From: Allomuricauda sp.
Lineage (GTDB): Bacteria > Bacteroidota > Bacteroidia > Flavobacteriales > Flavobacteriaceae
Assembly: GCA_003712125.1 (NCBI GenBank)
Contig: RHLF01000003.1
Span: 62,001 to 126,000, forward strand
Direction: 5' to 3'
DNA: 64,000 bases
The notes beneath the pieces were generated by a model. The model ran no database searches and had not been told where the DNA came from. It saw nothing but the letters and a program-made list of their open reading frames with translations. A program made the translations under genes and the position numbers. Of the stretch, positions 1 through 9,300 are shown piece by piece. Numbering within the stretch: the first letter of the stretch is position 1; each line of letters begins with the position of its first letter.

Positions 1-441
1 GTTTGTCATGTCCATGGGCAAGTCGAACGGGATAAGGTACTTCATTTTGTAGGCGGCAACTTGTACGGTCTTGCAGGTGCCGGAATCGCTAAACAAATTT
101 CTGACGGAAATCGGTATTGGACCTTTGCAGGTGCGGTAGGTGGGAGCTTATTGATCGGTCTTGGTAAAGAAGCGGTGGATGCCGGCCAGCGTGAAAATGG
201 CTGGGACAACGATGATCTTTTGGCTACGGTCTTAGGGGGATTGAGCGTTGGTTTTACCATTGACATCTTCACGAATAAGAAAAGTAAAAAACGCGGTTCA
301 GGCGGGCTAACTGTTGAAAAGCTGAATCATCTTGAACTTCAAAAAGCTTTTGCTGAAAAGACACCTATCGACATTTCAAGTGAAGATTTTCCTTCCCTAA
401 ATTCTTTTTCTATTCCCGATTCGTTGCGAAAGGTGGAATAA
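1..441 (+). CDS. YfiM/DUF2279-like protein, 3' part only
   Basis: The reading frame is open from the first base of the window, so the start lies upstream and only the last 146 codons are seen. The fragment carries a DK-x-x-HF motif near its beginning, two hydrophobic glycine-rich stretches, and a GLGKEAVDAG...GWDNDDLLA segment. This arrangement resembles the E. coli YfiM / DUF2279 family of small envelope proteins of unknown function. The tail after the second hydrophobic stretch is lysine-rich and presumably cytosolic or periplasmic. It converges with the DUF58 gene 7 bp downstream. The family call is by motif resemblance only. Confidence 0.6.
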   Translation, partial: VCHVHGQVERDKVLHFVGGNLYGLAGAGIAKQISDGNRYWTFAGAVGGSLLIGLGKEAVDAGQRENGWDNDDLLATVLGGLSVGFTIDIFTNKKSKKRGSGGLTVEKLNHLELQKAFAEKTPIDISSEDFPSLNSFSIPDSLRKVE

Positions 442-448
442 TCGTTTT

Positions 449-1783
449 TTATAAGAGTCCTCGGGCCTTTATCTCTAAATACTTATTGATGGTATTCACG
501 GTTAAGTCTTCTGGTTTGGTCAGTAGGGTTTGAATGCCGTGTTTGCGCAATTCATTTACAATCAGCTTTTTTTCATAGATGAATTTTTCAGCAATGGTCT
601 GCTCAAAAATTTGCCGCACATTTTCTGGCCTTTTATCGGCGAAATGGGTCAGCTCGGTATTTTCAAAGAAGATGACCACTAACAGGTGTTGCTTGGCAAG
701 TGCTTGTAAATATCCTAATTGGCGATGTAACGCATCAAGGGTCTCAAAATTTGTGTATAACAGCAAAAGGCTACGTTGGTTGATATTACGTTTGATATCA
801 ACATACAATCGGCTGAAATCACTTTCAACATAATCGGTGCGAAGGTTGTACAAGGTTTCAAGAATAAGGTTCATTTGAGAGCTGCGCCGCTCGGCGACCA
901 CCCTATTCTCAATGGTATTACTAAAGGCGAACATCCCGGCCTTATCTTGTTTTTTAATGGCAATATTACTGATGACCAAGGTGGCATTGATGGCGTAGTC
1001 GAGCAGGCTTAATTCCGCAAAGGGCATTTTCATGACACGTCCTTTGTCGATTACCGAATAGATGGGCTGTGATTTTTCATCTTGATACTGATTGACCATC
1101 AGTTGGTTTTTTTTCGCGGTAGCCTTCCAATTTATATTGCGAATGTCATCACCCTGAACATATTCTTTGATTTGTTCAAATTCCATAGTATGACCAATTC
1201 GCCGAATTTTTTTTAACCCATACTGGAACAATCTATTGGTGAATGCCATCAAATCGTATTTGCGCAATTGAAGAAAAGAGGGGTACACGGGTACTTCATG
1301 GGCACTGTCAAAGACAAATTTTCGGGCTATAAAACCAACGGGCGAGGATGCAAAAATATTAAGGTTCCCAAACGAATAAACACCACGCTCCGTAGGTCGT
1401 AATTCGTACCCATAGTTTTTGACCTCACCAGATAGCAACCTGCTGACAAGTCCAAAATCACGTTTTTGAAACTGAAAAGGGAGCTCGTCAATGATTTTTA
1501 CCTGAGTAGGGAAGAGGTACCCATTTTCGACTTCAATAGCGATTGAATTTGCATCACCATTGGATAATTTATCGGGTACCGATCTTTTCCCCCGTAGTTG
1601 ACCTTTGGAGGCAAAAAGCAACAAGAAATCCACTATAAAGAGCAGAACAAAAAGAAAGAATAGAATTTTAAAAACCCCAAAAAAGTTTGGAAACATATAG
1701 GAGGTCAAAAACCCAAATATGAGCACGGTCAGCGCTATAAAAAAGCGCTGTTGAAGAAAGGTATGTTTGAATAGGTGCTTCAC
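449..1783 (-). CDS. DUF58 domain-containing membrane protein
   Basis: This 444-residue protein starts with two adjacent membrane segments (about residues 14-58), followed by a beta-rich region and the DUF58 signature GDDIRNINWKATAKKNQL near residues 211-228. DUF58 proteins have a von Willebrand A-like fold and are almost always encoded with a MoxR ATPase, which is thought to act on them as a chaperone-like metal-insertion or remodelling factor. Here it is the last gene of the leftward SpoIIM/DUF4129/DUF4350/MoxR operon and is separated from moxR by a small lipoprotein gene. The MIDAS-like start reads SVIDKGRVM, so a classical DxSxS metal site is not evident. Confidence 0.85.
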   Translation of the reverse strand: MKHLFKHTFLQQRFFIALTVLIFGFLTSYMFPNFFGVFKILFFLFVLLFIVDFLLLFASKGQLRGKRSVPDKLSNGDANSIAIEVENGYLFPTQVKIIDELPFQFQKRDFGLVSRLLSGEVKNYGYELRPTERGVYSFGNLNIFASSPVGFIARKFVFDSAHEVPVYPSFLQLRKYDLMAFTNRLFQYGLKKIRRIGHTMEFEQIKEYVQGDDIRNINWKATAKKNQLMVNQYQDEKSQPIYSVIDKGRVMKMPFAELSLLDYAINATLVISNIAIKKQDKAGMFAFSNTIENRVVAERRSSQMNLILETLYNLRTDYVESDFSRLYVDIKRNINQRSLLLLYTNFETLDALHRQLGYLQALAKQHLLVVIFFENTELTHFADKRPENVRQIFEQTIAEKFIYEKKLIVNELRKHGIQTLLTKPEDLTVNTINKYLEIKARGLL

Positions 1784-1818
1784 TTTGAAATGTTCCTTTT
1801 GAATCTTGGAGTTAATAT

Positions 1819-2385
1819 TTATGGGTTTTCCCTGTTTTTGTAAAGTTGCAGGGCCTTCATATAATTTATGCCGCCTTGCATTGTCAAATCATTTATAAAT
1901 CCGTCCAATTCTGGATGATGAATCTTAATCCACTCAACCAATTCGTTGACCTGTTTTTCCCAAGCTGGCCAATTCGCGTTTGGACAATCCAATTCTTCCA
2001 ACATCGAGATTTTTTCATCCTTAAAAATTATTTTATAGCTACAGGTCAAATTATTGTTGTTCAAAAATTGGTAGCGCGCTGAACTATACGATATTGTGGT
2101 AATGACTTCACTGCCTGAAGCATTCAACTCGACCAATTTTTTTTGGGTTTGTAAGACGGAATCCCATTTAAAAAAGTTATAAAAACTATTTCTAGAATAG
2201 GAGGATACATAATCTCCTGACTTGATCGAAATACTATCTCCAATCACTTTTCTTATTTGGTCAAAGTTTCCATTTTCGAACCCTTCATAGTATGCTTCGA
2301 CTATTCCAGTGGGCGACATTTTCGTTTCAACACAGGAAACCAAAACAAGGCATATCATTAGGTATAGGAAAACACATTTTTTCAT
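1819..2385 (-). CDS. small lipoprotein of unknown function in the MoxR operon
   Basis: The 188-residue product begins with a lipoprotein signal (hydrophobic stretch then LVSC, lipidation at about Cys18). The mature part starts with a segment of the type SPTGIVEAYYEGFENGNFDQI, which resembles the first helix of NTF2/SnoaL-like or DUF4878-type lipoproteins. No catalytic motif is recognised. It lies between moxR (11 bp from the moxR stop) and the DUF58 gene (35 bp), all in the same direction, so it is probably co-transcribed. A lipoprotein interrupting the moxR-DUF58 pair is unusual. Function is unknown; the fold suggestion is tentative. Confidence 0.7.
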   Translation of the reverse strand: MKKCVFLYLMICLVLVSCVETKMSPTGIVEAYYEGFENGNFDQIRKVIGDSISIKSGDYVSSYSRNSFYNFFKWDSVLQTQKKLVELNASGSEVITTISYSSARYQFLNNNNLTCSYKIIFKDEKISMLEELDCPNANWPAWEKQVNELVEWIKIHHPELDGFINDLTMQGGINYMKALQLYKNRENP

Positions 2386-2396
2386 AAATTTTAGCT

Positions 2397-3395
2397 CTAT
2401 CTCGGTACTTCGATACTTTCGACGATTTGGTGAACCACCTTTTCTGTGGTAAATCCTTCCATTTCGCGTTCTGGTGTAAGGATTACACGATGCCCCAAGA
2501 TGGGATAGGCGACTTTTTTGATATCCTCTGGGGTAATAAAATCTCTACCATTGATTGCGGCCATGGCCTTTGAGGCATCCATAAGGTCAATTGATGCCCG
2601 TGGTGAGGCGCCCAAGTACAAATTTGCATTGCTGCGGGTGCTGTTGACGATACTGGCAATGTACCTCATTAAATTATCTTCTATGATGACATCCTTTATG
2701 GTTTTCTGGTAGGTGGCAATCTGTTTTGCCGTTAGTACGGATGTAATAAGCGATTCTGGATCGGCCTTTTTCTGCTGATGCTTTGATTCGAGAATTTTCA
2801 CCTCCTCCTCCAATGAAGGGTAGTCTACTTGGATCTTGAACAAAAAACGATCCAATTGTGCCTCTGGTAGGCGGTAGGTGCCTTCTTGCTCAACAGGATT
2901 TTGGGTAGCGAACACCAAAAAAGGCGGCTTCATATCAAATTCAAGCCCGTCAATGGTGATTTGACGCTCTGCCATAGCTTCAAAAAGGGCGGCCTGCGTT
3001 TTGGCGGGAGCTCTATTGATTTCATCAATTAATATGATATTGGCGAATAAAGGGCCTTTTTTAAATTCAAACTCAGAGGTTTTTACGTTGAAAACGGAGG
3101 TGCCCAATATGTCACTGGGCATTAAATCGGGTGTAAACTGAATGCGGCTAAAATCAACATTCATGGTTTTAGCCAAAAGTTTGGCTGTCACCGTTTTTGC
3201 CACACCCGGTACCCCTTCGATCAATGAGTGTCCATCGGCCAAGATTGCAATGATGAGCAGTTCGATCATTTGTTGCTGCCCTATGATTACCTTGCCCAAT
3301 TCGCTTTTTATTTTGGCGACCGCCTCCTGTAGCTTGCTTAAATCAATCCGCGGGTTAAACTGTATTGATTCGTCTTTTGGATTTTGTTCTTCCAT
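2397..3395 (-). CDS. MoxR family AAA+ ATPase
   Basis: A 332-residue AAA+ ATPase with Walker A EGVPGVAKT (about residues 60-68), Walker B IILIDEINRAP and a sensor region FATQNPVEQEGTYRLPEAQLDRF, all diagnostic for MoxR. MoxR ATPases work with vWA or DUF58 partners encoded nearby. I start at the ATG giving MEEQNPKDES; a TTG two codons upstream is possible, but the ATG leaves a 2-nt gap to the DUF4350 stop. It sits centrally in the membrane-protein operon and is the only cytosolic enzyme there, so it is the probable energy-using component. Confidence 0.93.
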   Translation of the reverse strand: MEEQNPKDESIQFNPRIDLSKLQEAVAKIKSELGKVIIGQQQMIELLIIAILADGHSLIEGVPGVAKTVTAKLLAKTMNVDFSRIQFTPDLMPSDILGTSVFNVKTSEFEFKKGPLFANIILIDEINRAPAKTQAALFEAMAERQITIDGLEFDMKPPFLVFATQNPVEQEGTYRLPEAQLDRFLFKIQVDYPSLEEEVKILESKHQQKKADPESLITSVLTAKQIATYQKTIKDVIIEDNLMRYIASIVNSTRSNANLYLGASPRASIDLMDASKAMAAINGRDFITPEDIKKVAYPILGHRVILTPEREMEGFTTEKVVHQIVESIEVPR

Positions 3396-3397
3396 GT

Positions 3398-4609
3398 TCA
3401 ATTTTTGAATGCGTTTATTTTCTTGCTCAGCTCAATGCTTTCGGCTTCGCTGTGCGTTTTTTTATTTTTAATGAAGGTGAGATATTCCATTAATCGTTTG
3501 ATCTCTTCCAAATTTTTTCCAGATTTGGCCGCCAGTTCAGGCACAAGTTTTTCTAACGGTTGGTTGGTATCCACATAATGGCGACTTCTCAAATATTCGA
3601 AAAAATAATTCAGTTTTTTATTGATGATATCCGTGAAATCCTTGTTTTGATGGTAAAGGGTCCCAACGGTTTGCGCAAATTCAACGGATGAGTTTTTTAA
3701 AGGTTCAATCACGGGAATAATTCGTTGCTGGCGGCGTGCCCTAAAGATTACGAAGAGAAGCAGGCCTACCATGGTCAGATAATAAGACCATTTTAAAGCC
3801 GCTTGGTTGAGCACGAAGCGCATTGGAGAATTGATGATCACACGTCCCGACTTTTTGTAATCGTCCCAGTATAGTGCGGGATGGGTTTCAAGATAGGAAA
3901 ATGCATGCTCCACATAAGTTGAATTGCCGCGTAGCATATAGTAATTTGAAAAAGCTTCAGGTGCGGTATTCAAGTAAAAGGATCCTTTACCAAACTTGGT
4001 TTTGATAAAATTGGGGAAGCGTCTTTCTTCATCGGGTTTTTCGGCCAAGGGATCTTCCCAAATGTAATTCATATGCCCTAAAATGGTGGTGTTGGCCGTA
4101 TCAACACTGGTAAAATGAAAATTGCCCATGCCACGGGAATACTCAAAATGGGAACCTTTGAACTTGTTGTGCGTCATATCAAGCCTTAAAGTGTCTTCCA
4201 CAATAGAATAATCTGAGGTCGCATAAACATTTAAGGTATCTGCCAATATTCCGTTTAATTGATTGGCGGCGATAAAGACAGTATTGCCTTGCTTAACATA
4301 AGCGAGTAATTGGTAACTTTCTTGGTCATCGAAGTAGATATAGTTATTGATCAATACATAATTGGACCGTTCTAAGGTATCCCGTTTTGTCATTAGATCA
4401 TAGACACTTTCTTCTACCGTACGTATTTCATGGTCCTCAAATAAGGCCCCAAGTTCGTTATAGAGCACGAAACAACCGAAGGGTATTTTGTCGGCAGCGG
4501 TATACGAGGGCCGCCAATTAATGGGTTTGGGTCGCACAATTTCGGTCACGATAATCGTTAAGGTTACGATGCAGAAGATGCCCAGTATGATTTTCGAACG
4601 CTTATCCAT
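3398..4609 (-). CDS. DUF4350 domain-containing membrane protein
   Basis: This 403-residue protein has an N-terminal signal anchor (about residues 7-23), a roughly 250-residue extracytoplasmic domain with the YTAADKIPFGCFVLYNEL start typical of DUF4350, and a second membrane helix (about residues 275-293, LTMVGLLLFVIFRARRQQR) followed by a basic cytosolic tail. The external domain has a glutamine-amidotransferase-like flavour in this family, but no catalytic triad is evident by eye. It touches the DUF4129 stop at the shared base 4,609 and precedes moxR by 2 nt, so translation is probably coupled. Role unknown. Confidence 0.82.
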   Translation of the reverse strand: MDKRSKIILGIFCIVTLTIIVTEIVRPKPINWRPSYTAADKIPFGCFVLYNELGALFEDHEIRTVEESVYDLMTKRDTLERSNYVLINNYIYFDDQESYQLLAYVKQGNTVFIAANQLNGILADTLNVYATSDYSIVEDTLRLDMTHNKFKGSHFEYSRGMGNFHFTSVDTANTTILGHMNYIWEDPLAEKPDEERRFPNFIKTKFGKGSFYLNTAPEAFSNYYMLRGNSTYVEHAFSYLETHPALYWDDYKKSGRVIINSPMRFVLNQAALKWSYYLTMVGLLLFVIFRARRQQRIIPVIEPLKNSSVEFAQTVGTLYHQNKDFTDIINKKLNYFFEYLRSRHYVDTNQPLEKLVPELAAKSGKNLEEIKRLMEYLTFIKNKKTHSEAESIELSKKINAFKN

Positions 4610-5325
4610 TATTCATTCAAACGATTGGACAATACACCAAACAAAGCATTGGCTGCATGGTACTTGGTATCATCAATTTCTTGCTCTCCATACCAGATAT
4701 AATCATAAATGTAGGCCACTTCTTTAAAGCGTGCTTTAACATCTGGCGTCTCGATTTCTTGTTGATAGTCGCTATTGGTCTTATCAAAATGCCAATCAAT
4801 AAAGTTCTTTTGCGATAGTTGCTTCAATAGTTTTAAGAATTGATAGCGAATTGCAAGACGATAATCCCGTTGGTTTAGTGCTTCTTTCAAAAGCCCATCT
4901 AAATCAATGTTTTCGATATGCTGTTCTGACAGTTCAATATCGATTATGGACTTTGCCTTTTTGGTAAAAATGGAATTGAATTTTTCGTTGATCAATACAC
5001 GAATAAGGAGATAAATGATCAAACCACCCATCAAAACATATACAATGATTTCCATGACTTTAAATGCGCCGGGTGGTACTTCAATACCAAAGGTATTTCT
5101 CAAAATGCGTCCCAACCAGTTAAAGAATCGTGCTAAAAGATTTTGGGCTTCGCCTGTTTTAACTTCATAGTCAAATTCATCACCTTGATATCGTTCACCT
5201 AGGTTTGGTGGAATTTCACGTTCGATCAGTTTCGAACTGGTATCAAGGGGAATTGAATCTTTATCGGTCTGCGAAAATCCGATTGAAAATGATAACAATA
5301 CAATGTAAAAGAAAAGACGTTTCAC
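4609..5325 (-). CDS. DUF4129 domain-containing protein
   Basis: This 238-residue protein has a signal peptide (ending near FSIGFSQ), a short periplasmic part, one membrane helix (about residues 88-110) and a C-terminal DUF4129 domain containing LAIRYQFLKLLKQL and YDYIWYGEQEID. The start codon is GTG and overlaps the upstream stop as GTGA (5,322-5,325), a translational-coupling arrangement. DUF4129 domains commonly accompany MoxR/DUF58 or transglutaminase genes. No enzymatic function is recognised. Confidence 0.83.
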   Translation of the reverse strand: MKRLFFYIVLLSFSIGFSQTDKDSIPLDTSSKLIEREIPPNLGERYQGDEFDYEVKTGEAQNLLARFFNWLGRILRNTFGIEVPPGAFKVMEIIVYVLMGGLIIYLLIRVLINEKFNSIFTKKAKSIIDIELSEQHIENIDLDGLLKEALNQRDYRLAIRYQFLKLLKQLSQKNFIDWHFDKTNSDYQQEIETPDVKARFKEVAYIYDYIWYGEQEIDDTKYHAANALFGVLSNRLNE

Positions 5326-6263
5326 TCTGTGCTGTTTCCGATTTGTTCGATTTTACTTCGCGTATTTAAGTTGTATGTTTTTTCGTGAAGGGAATAATAA
5401 AGAATTCCATTGACAAATTGGGTTAGGCACTGGCCGTAAACACTTATAACTAGCACCAAACAGGTACCCAAGGTATAAATTACCGTTGCCACGATTGACG
5501 AGGCATAATCTACATTGTTCTCTACAACGTGAAAGGTATAAATGCCGATGATAACCCCAGGTATGGTAAGGGCCAAGAACAATAAAATACTTAGTAGGAG
5601 ACCCATGATGAAATTCACCCCAACGGCTTTCCAAAAGTTGGAAGTAACCAATTTCCAACCCTCTCCCAAAGCTTCGGTCACCCCCTTATTGTCGCGCAAC
5701 ATGGCAAAAAAGGAAACCCCAAGCCAAGACATGACAAAGTACTGAACAATGTATTGGGCGAAAATGCCCAAAATAGGTATGAATGCCAAGATGATGGCAA
5801 CAATCATGAGGGCTACAAAAATCATGATAAGCAGAATGATGAAAACAACCGTACTGCCCAATCTACTCTTGGTATGTTCCCAAACCGATTGTTTGGTGAA
5901 GTCCATACCCTCACTTGCCTCATAACGGATCATATAACTGCTGGCCAAGCTATAATTCAATACACCCACCAATAAAAAAATCACAAAAAACAGGATACCG
6001 CCAGTAATCAAATACAGCGTATATTTTTCATCCAAAGGTGCCGAATCACCAAAACCGACACTTTGACTATCGTAGGCAATAAGCCCAATAAACCCAGATA
6101 CCAATAGGTAACTGGCGATCAATAGGCCAATCAAGAAAATACCGTTATAACTGATAAAGACATTGGTAAACTTTTTGATATTCTGCTTGAAGAAATCAAA
6201 ATAAGTGGTGATTATATCGCCAAAATCACGATTGATGCGAAGCTCAATGTATTTTTTCTGCAT
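5322..6263 (-). CDS. multi-pass membrane protein of unknown function
   Basis: A 313-residue protein with a short N-terminal cytosolic stretch (ELRINRDFGDIITTYFDFFKQ) and about six predicted membrane segments rich in Ile, Leu and Gly. It overlaps the upstream SpoIIM-like gene by 20 nt and the downstream DUF4129 gene by 4 nt, so it is firmly part of the operon. The layout resembles glycerophosphodiester-phosphodiesterase membrane-domain or DUF975-type proteins that often accompany RDD and SpoIIM-like genes, but no catalytic domain is present. Function unknown. Confidence 0.75.
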   Translation of the reverse strand: MQKKYIELRINRDFGDIITTYFDFFKQNIKKFTNVFISYNGIFLIGLLIASYLLVSGFIGLIAYDSQSVGFGDSAPLDEKYTLYLITGGILFFVIFLLVGVLNYSLASSYMIRYEASEGMDFTKQSVWEHTKSRLGSTVVFIILLIMIFVALMIVAIILAFIPILGIFAQYIVQYFVMSWLGVSFFAMLRDNKGVTEALGEGWKLVTSNFWKAVGVNFIMGLLLSILLFLALTIPGVIIGIYTFHVVENNVDYASSIVATVIYTLGTCLVLVISVYGQCLTQFVNGILYYSLHEKTYNLNTRSKIEQIGNSTE

Positions 6264-7212
6264 GTATTTTATGTAATAGTTTGGGGTATATCAAATAATA
6301 AAAGACGATCAAGAGCAAGGATCCCAAAATTATCGTTAGGGCCAACCAATTGGGCATATCGGTGTACCGGGTAATAAAGCCCTCAATAAACCCTGCTATG
6401 ATAAAAAAGGGAATTGTGCTTACAACGACCTTAAGACCATCTTTGGCACCCCGCATAAAGGACACCCTTCTTGAATAGGTTTTCGGAAATAAAATACTGT
6501 TGCCCATAATAAGGCCAGCACAACCTGCAATGATGATTACCGATATCTCGATGGTACCATGAAGCCAAATTTGTTTGTTGGCCTCAAAAAACACCCCCTT
6601 GGTATAGAAAAATGTGATAAACGCACCCAGCATTACCCCATTGATAAATAAGATATAAGCTGTTCCGATACTGGTAATCACACCAAAGGCAAAAGCCAAA
6701 AATGCCACACGGATGTTGTTGATCGTTATTCCCAAAAAGGACCCTATTTCACTTCCACTTTTATAGATAGCTGCCGGGTCACCATTGGCAATATTGTTCA
6801 AAGTCTCGTTCACATAGGCGTCGCCGAGAATCAAGCGGACGAAGGTGGAATCATTTAAGGCAGATACAGCACCTATGGCGGCAGCCACCATAAAAATCAA
6901 AAAAGACACCCCTAGAGTGCTGTGGTATTGCTTAAAAAAAAGTGGAAATTCGTGTCCCCAAAAGTCCAAGATCCGGTTTCGGTTTTCTTTTTTGTTCTTG
7001 TATATTTTTTGATGGGCCTGGGAAGCTAGGGCGTTTAAATACAATAAAGTCTTGCTTTCAGCGTAATAGGTTTGCGCGTACGCCAAGTCATTGGTGAGCT
7101 GAATGTAGCCATCGGCAAGTTCATCAGGATCGGTTTTTGAGCCAAGGTTGATAGCCTTTTCAAATGCTATCCATTTTTCTTTATTTTGCTTGACAAAGGC
7201 GGCTTCGCGCAT
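6244..7212 (-). CDS. stage II sporulation protein M-like membrane protein
   Basis: The 322-residue product starts MREAAFVKQNKEKW, a typical opening for Bacteroidota SpoIIM-like proteins, with a soluble helical N-terminal third followed by five or six membrane helices. The segment with GTIEISVIIIAGCAGL in the middle is characteristic of the SpoIIM (DUF95) fold. Organisms of this type do not sporulate, so the Bacillus function does not carry over. It is the first gene of the leftward operon and lies 35 bp from the divergent RDD gene, leaving only a short shared promoter region. Confidence 0.85.
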   Translation of the reverse strand: MREAAFVKQNKEKWIAFEKAINLGSKTDPDELADGYIQLTNDLAYAQTYYAESKTLLYLNALASQAHQKIYKNKKENRNRILDFWGHEFPLFFKQYHSTLGVSFLIFMVAAAIGAVSALNDSTFVRLILGDAYVNETLNNIANGDPAAIYKSGSEIGSFLGITINNIRVAFLAFAFGVITSIGTAYILFINGVMLGAFITFFYTKGVFFEANKQIWLHGTIEISVIIIAGCAGLIMGNSILFPKTYSRRVSFMRGAKDGLKVVVSTIPFFIIAGFIEGFITRYTDMPNWLALTIILGSLLLIVFYYLIYPKLLHKIHAEKIH

Positions 7213-7247
7213 AAAATCTGTTCCTCGATAATTAAAAATAGTGCTTA

Positions 7248-7973
7248 ATGGGCAACCTTCAAATCAATACAACGCAAAATGTCAACTTAGATTATAAAAT
7301 TGTAAGTATTGGTGAGCGCATCATAGCATTTTTGATTGATGGATTCATACTTTACCTGTATGCGATTCTTGTAAATACTATTGGTGATGCCATTGGCTAT
7401 GTATATGAGGATCGATGGACCCAAAGAGGATTGGTGGCCCTTATCTTCTTGCCTGCCATGTTTTATAGCTTGTTGATGCACAGTATTTTTAATGGGCGAA
7501 CGGTAGGTAAAATGTTGCTCAAAATGAGGGTGGTAAGACTTGACGGCACCCCTGTGCATTGGAGCAATTATCTGGTGCGATGGATGTTGCGATTGGTTGA
7601 TATCTGGATATTTTTAGGCTCCATTGGATTGCTTACCATTTTGTTTACCGAACGAAGACAACGCCTTGGTGATGCGGCCGCAGGTACGGTGGTAATTTCC
7701 ACAAAAAATAAGGTTAAGGTATCCCATACCATTTTGGAAGAAGTTGAGGAGCAGTATGAGCCCGTATTTACCAACGTTACCCTCCTTAATGATAAGGATG
7801 TGCGATTGATCAAGGAAACTTATCAAATTGCCAAACGAAGCAACGATTACAAAACCTTGACGGCACTCCGAATCAAGGTGGATAGTATCTTAAAAACCAA
7901 TTCGAATCTTTACGATCGAGAATATTTGGATACAGTACTTAAAGACTATAATTTCTACACGCAAAAAATGTAA
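7248..7973 (+). CDS. RDD family membrane protein
   Basis: This 241-residue protein has an N-terminal RDD domain: VSIGERIIAFLIDGFI, then membrane segments and a GRTVGKMLLKMRVV loop, with a C-terminal soluble extension of about 90 residues. Family members are thought to be transporters or channel-like, mostly uncharacterised. It is transcribed away from the SpoIIM-like gene with a 35-bp gap. Its stop overlaps the start of the next gene as TAATG, so it forms a two-gene unit with the TRIC-like gene. Confidence 0.87.
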   Translation: MGNLQINTTQNVNLDYKIVSIGERIIAFLIDGFILYLYAILVNTIGDAIGYVYEDRWTQRGLVALIFLPAMFYSLLMHSIFNGRTVGKMLLKMRVVRLDGTPVHWSNYLVRWMLRLVDIWIFLGSIGLLTILFTERRQRLGDAAAGTVVISTKNKVKVSHTILEEVEEQYEPVFTNVTLLNDKDVRLIKETYQIAKRSNDYKTLTALRIKVDSILKTNSNLYDREYLDTVLKDYNFYTQKM

Positions 7974-8587
7974 TGGTATTTTACGAAGTCATAGATATAC
8001 TAGGTACAATTGCTTTTGCGATATCAGGTGTTTTGATTGCCATGGACAAACGCCTTGACCTGTTCGGCGTCATCATTATTGCCTTTGTGACCGCGATCGG
8101 TGGAGGTACCCTAAGGGATTTGTTGATTGGAAATGTGCCCGTTGTTTGGATGCGTGATCTGACCTATGTCATTACCATTTCGATTACCGTCGTCTTGGCA
8201 ATCACCTTTGCCAACCAGCTAAAATACGTTCGAAAATCACTTTTTTTGTTTGACACCATAGGTATCGGCCTGTATACTATGGTAGGCATTGAAAAAGGTA
8301 TCCAGGCCGAGCTTTTACCAATTATGTGTATTACGCTGGGGACGATAACAGCAAGTTTTGGTGGGGTAATCCGTGATATACTTTGTAATGAGATTCCCGT
8401 GATATTCAGAAAGGAAATCTACGCAACCGCCTGTATTTTGGGCGGAGCTTTATATTTTTTATTGCAATTTTTGAACGTTCCCGAATCGTACGCGTATGCG
8501 CTGGGTATAATAGGGGTTATAGGGCTGCGTTTGGCGGCGGTTAAATTTGGTATTTCCCTACCCAATATCTATCGAAAGGAACGCTAA
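7973..8587 (+). CDS. TRIC/UPF0126 (YicG-like) cation channel protein
   Basis: A 204-residue integral membrane protein with an internally duplicated fold. The paired signatures GGGTLRD (about residues 43-49) and FGGVIRD (about 129-135) are the kinked-helix motifs of the prokaryotic trimeric intracellular cation channel family. Seven hydrophobic segments are visible. The stop codon overlaps the stop of the convergent cyclophilin gene within the four bases CTAA at 8,584-8,587. Confidence 0.88.
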   Translation: MVFYEVIDILGTIAFAISGVLIAMDKRLDLFGVIIIAFVTAIGGGTLRDLLIGNVPVVWMRDLTYVITISITVVLAITFANQLKYVRKSLFLFDTIGIGLYTMVGIEKGIQAELLPIMCITLGTITASFGGVIRDILCNEIPVIFRKEIYATACILGGALYFLLQFLNVPESYAYALGIIGVIGLRLAAVKFGISLPNIYRKER

Positions 8588-9300
8588 AAAACCTCTGCTT
8601 TTTTGATCCATACGCTTTGGTAGGGCCAGTCGCCGTCTCCAACGCGAACATTGTTTATGGCGTCTACTACATCCATTCCTTCAATTACCCTTCCAAAAGG
8701 AGTATAGTTGCCATCCAAATGGTATGATCCTGGTTTGGTTACCACTATAAAAAACTCATAAGGAGAGGCCAGCTTATGTGGATTGTCACGTTCACTACTC
8801 GGCATTGAAATTGTTCCGCGATGGTGCTTAAAACCTTTTCTCGCATCAGGGGGTAACAAATACCGTCCTATTTCCCTTCTTTTTTGTGAGGTCGCCTTAT
8901 CGTCCGAATTCCCTCCTTGTATGATAAAGTTTTTGACCACCCGATGAAACTGGGTATTGTCAAAGTATCCCTTTCGTGAGAGATAAATAAAGTTTGCCTT
9001 GTGGTAGGGTACTTTGTCATAGAGCTGTATGGTAAAGCTTCCCATGCTCGTGGTCAAACGAACCTTGTCTTGGCTAAGGGTATCGGCATAGTTAAAAAAG
9101 AAATCTATGGCGTTGTCCTCGTTAAGAACAAATGATTGCTCCTTTGGTAGCTCCTCGCTTATGTCCAGTGAAACAGTGTCTTTTTTTGGGGCTGTATTTT
9201 CAATTGAACCAGGATCGGCTACCTGCTTTGGTTCACCTTTGCAACTTCCCAAAAAAATTAATGCTATACTTGCAAGGATAGCAATTGTCTTTGTTTGCAT
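8584..9300 (-). CDS. cyclophilin-type peptidyl-prolyl isomerase lipoprotein
   Basis: The protein (238 residues) has a lipoprotein signal with cleavage at FLGSC (Cys20), an acidic linker, then a cyclophilin domain from about residue 75: LTTSMGSFTIQLYDKVPYHKANF, FHRVVKNFIIQGG and YHLDGNYTPFGRVIEGMDVV. Cyclophilins catalyse cis-trans isomerisation of Xaa-Pro bonds; the lipid anchor places this one in the envelope. Its ATG (9,298-9,300 read leftward) overlaps the ATG of the divergent Nudix gene in a single CATG. Confidence 0.92.
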   Translation of the reverse strand: MQTKTIAILASIALIFLGSCKGEPKQVADPGSIENTAPKKDTVSLDISEELPKEQSFVLNEDNAIDFFFNYADTLSQDKVRLTTSMGSFTIQLYDKVPYHKANFIYLSRKGYFDNTQFHRVVKNFIIQGGNSDDKATSQKRREIGRYLLPPDARKGFKHHRGTISMPSSERDNPHKLASPYEFFIVVTKPGSYHLDGNYTPFGRVIEGMDVVDAINNVRVGDGDWPYQSVWIKKAEVF

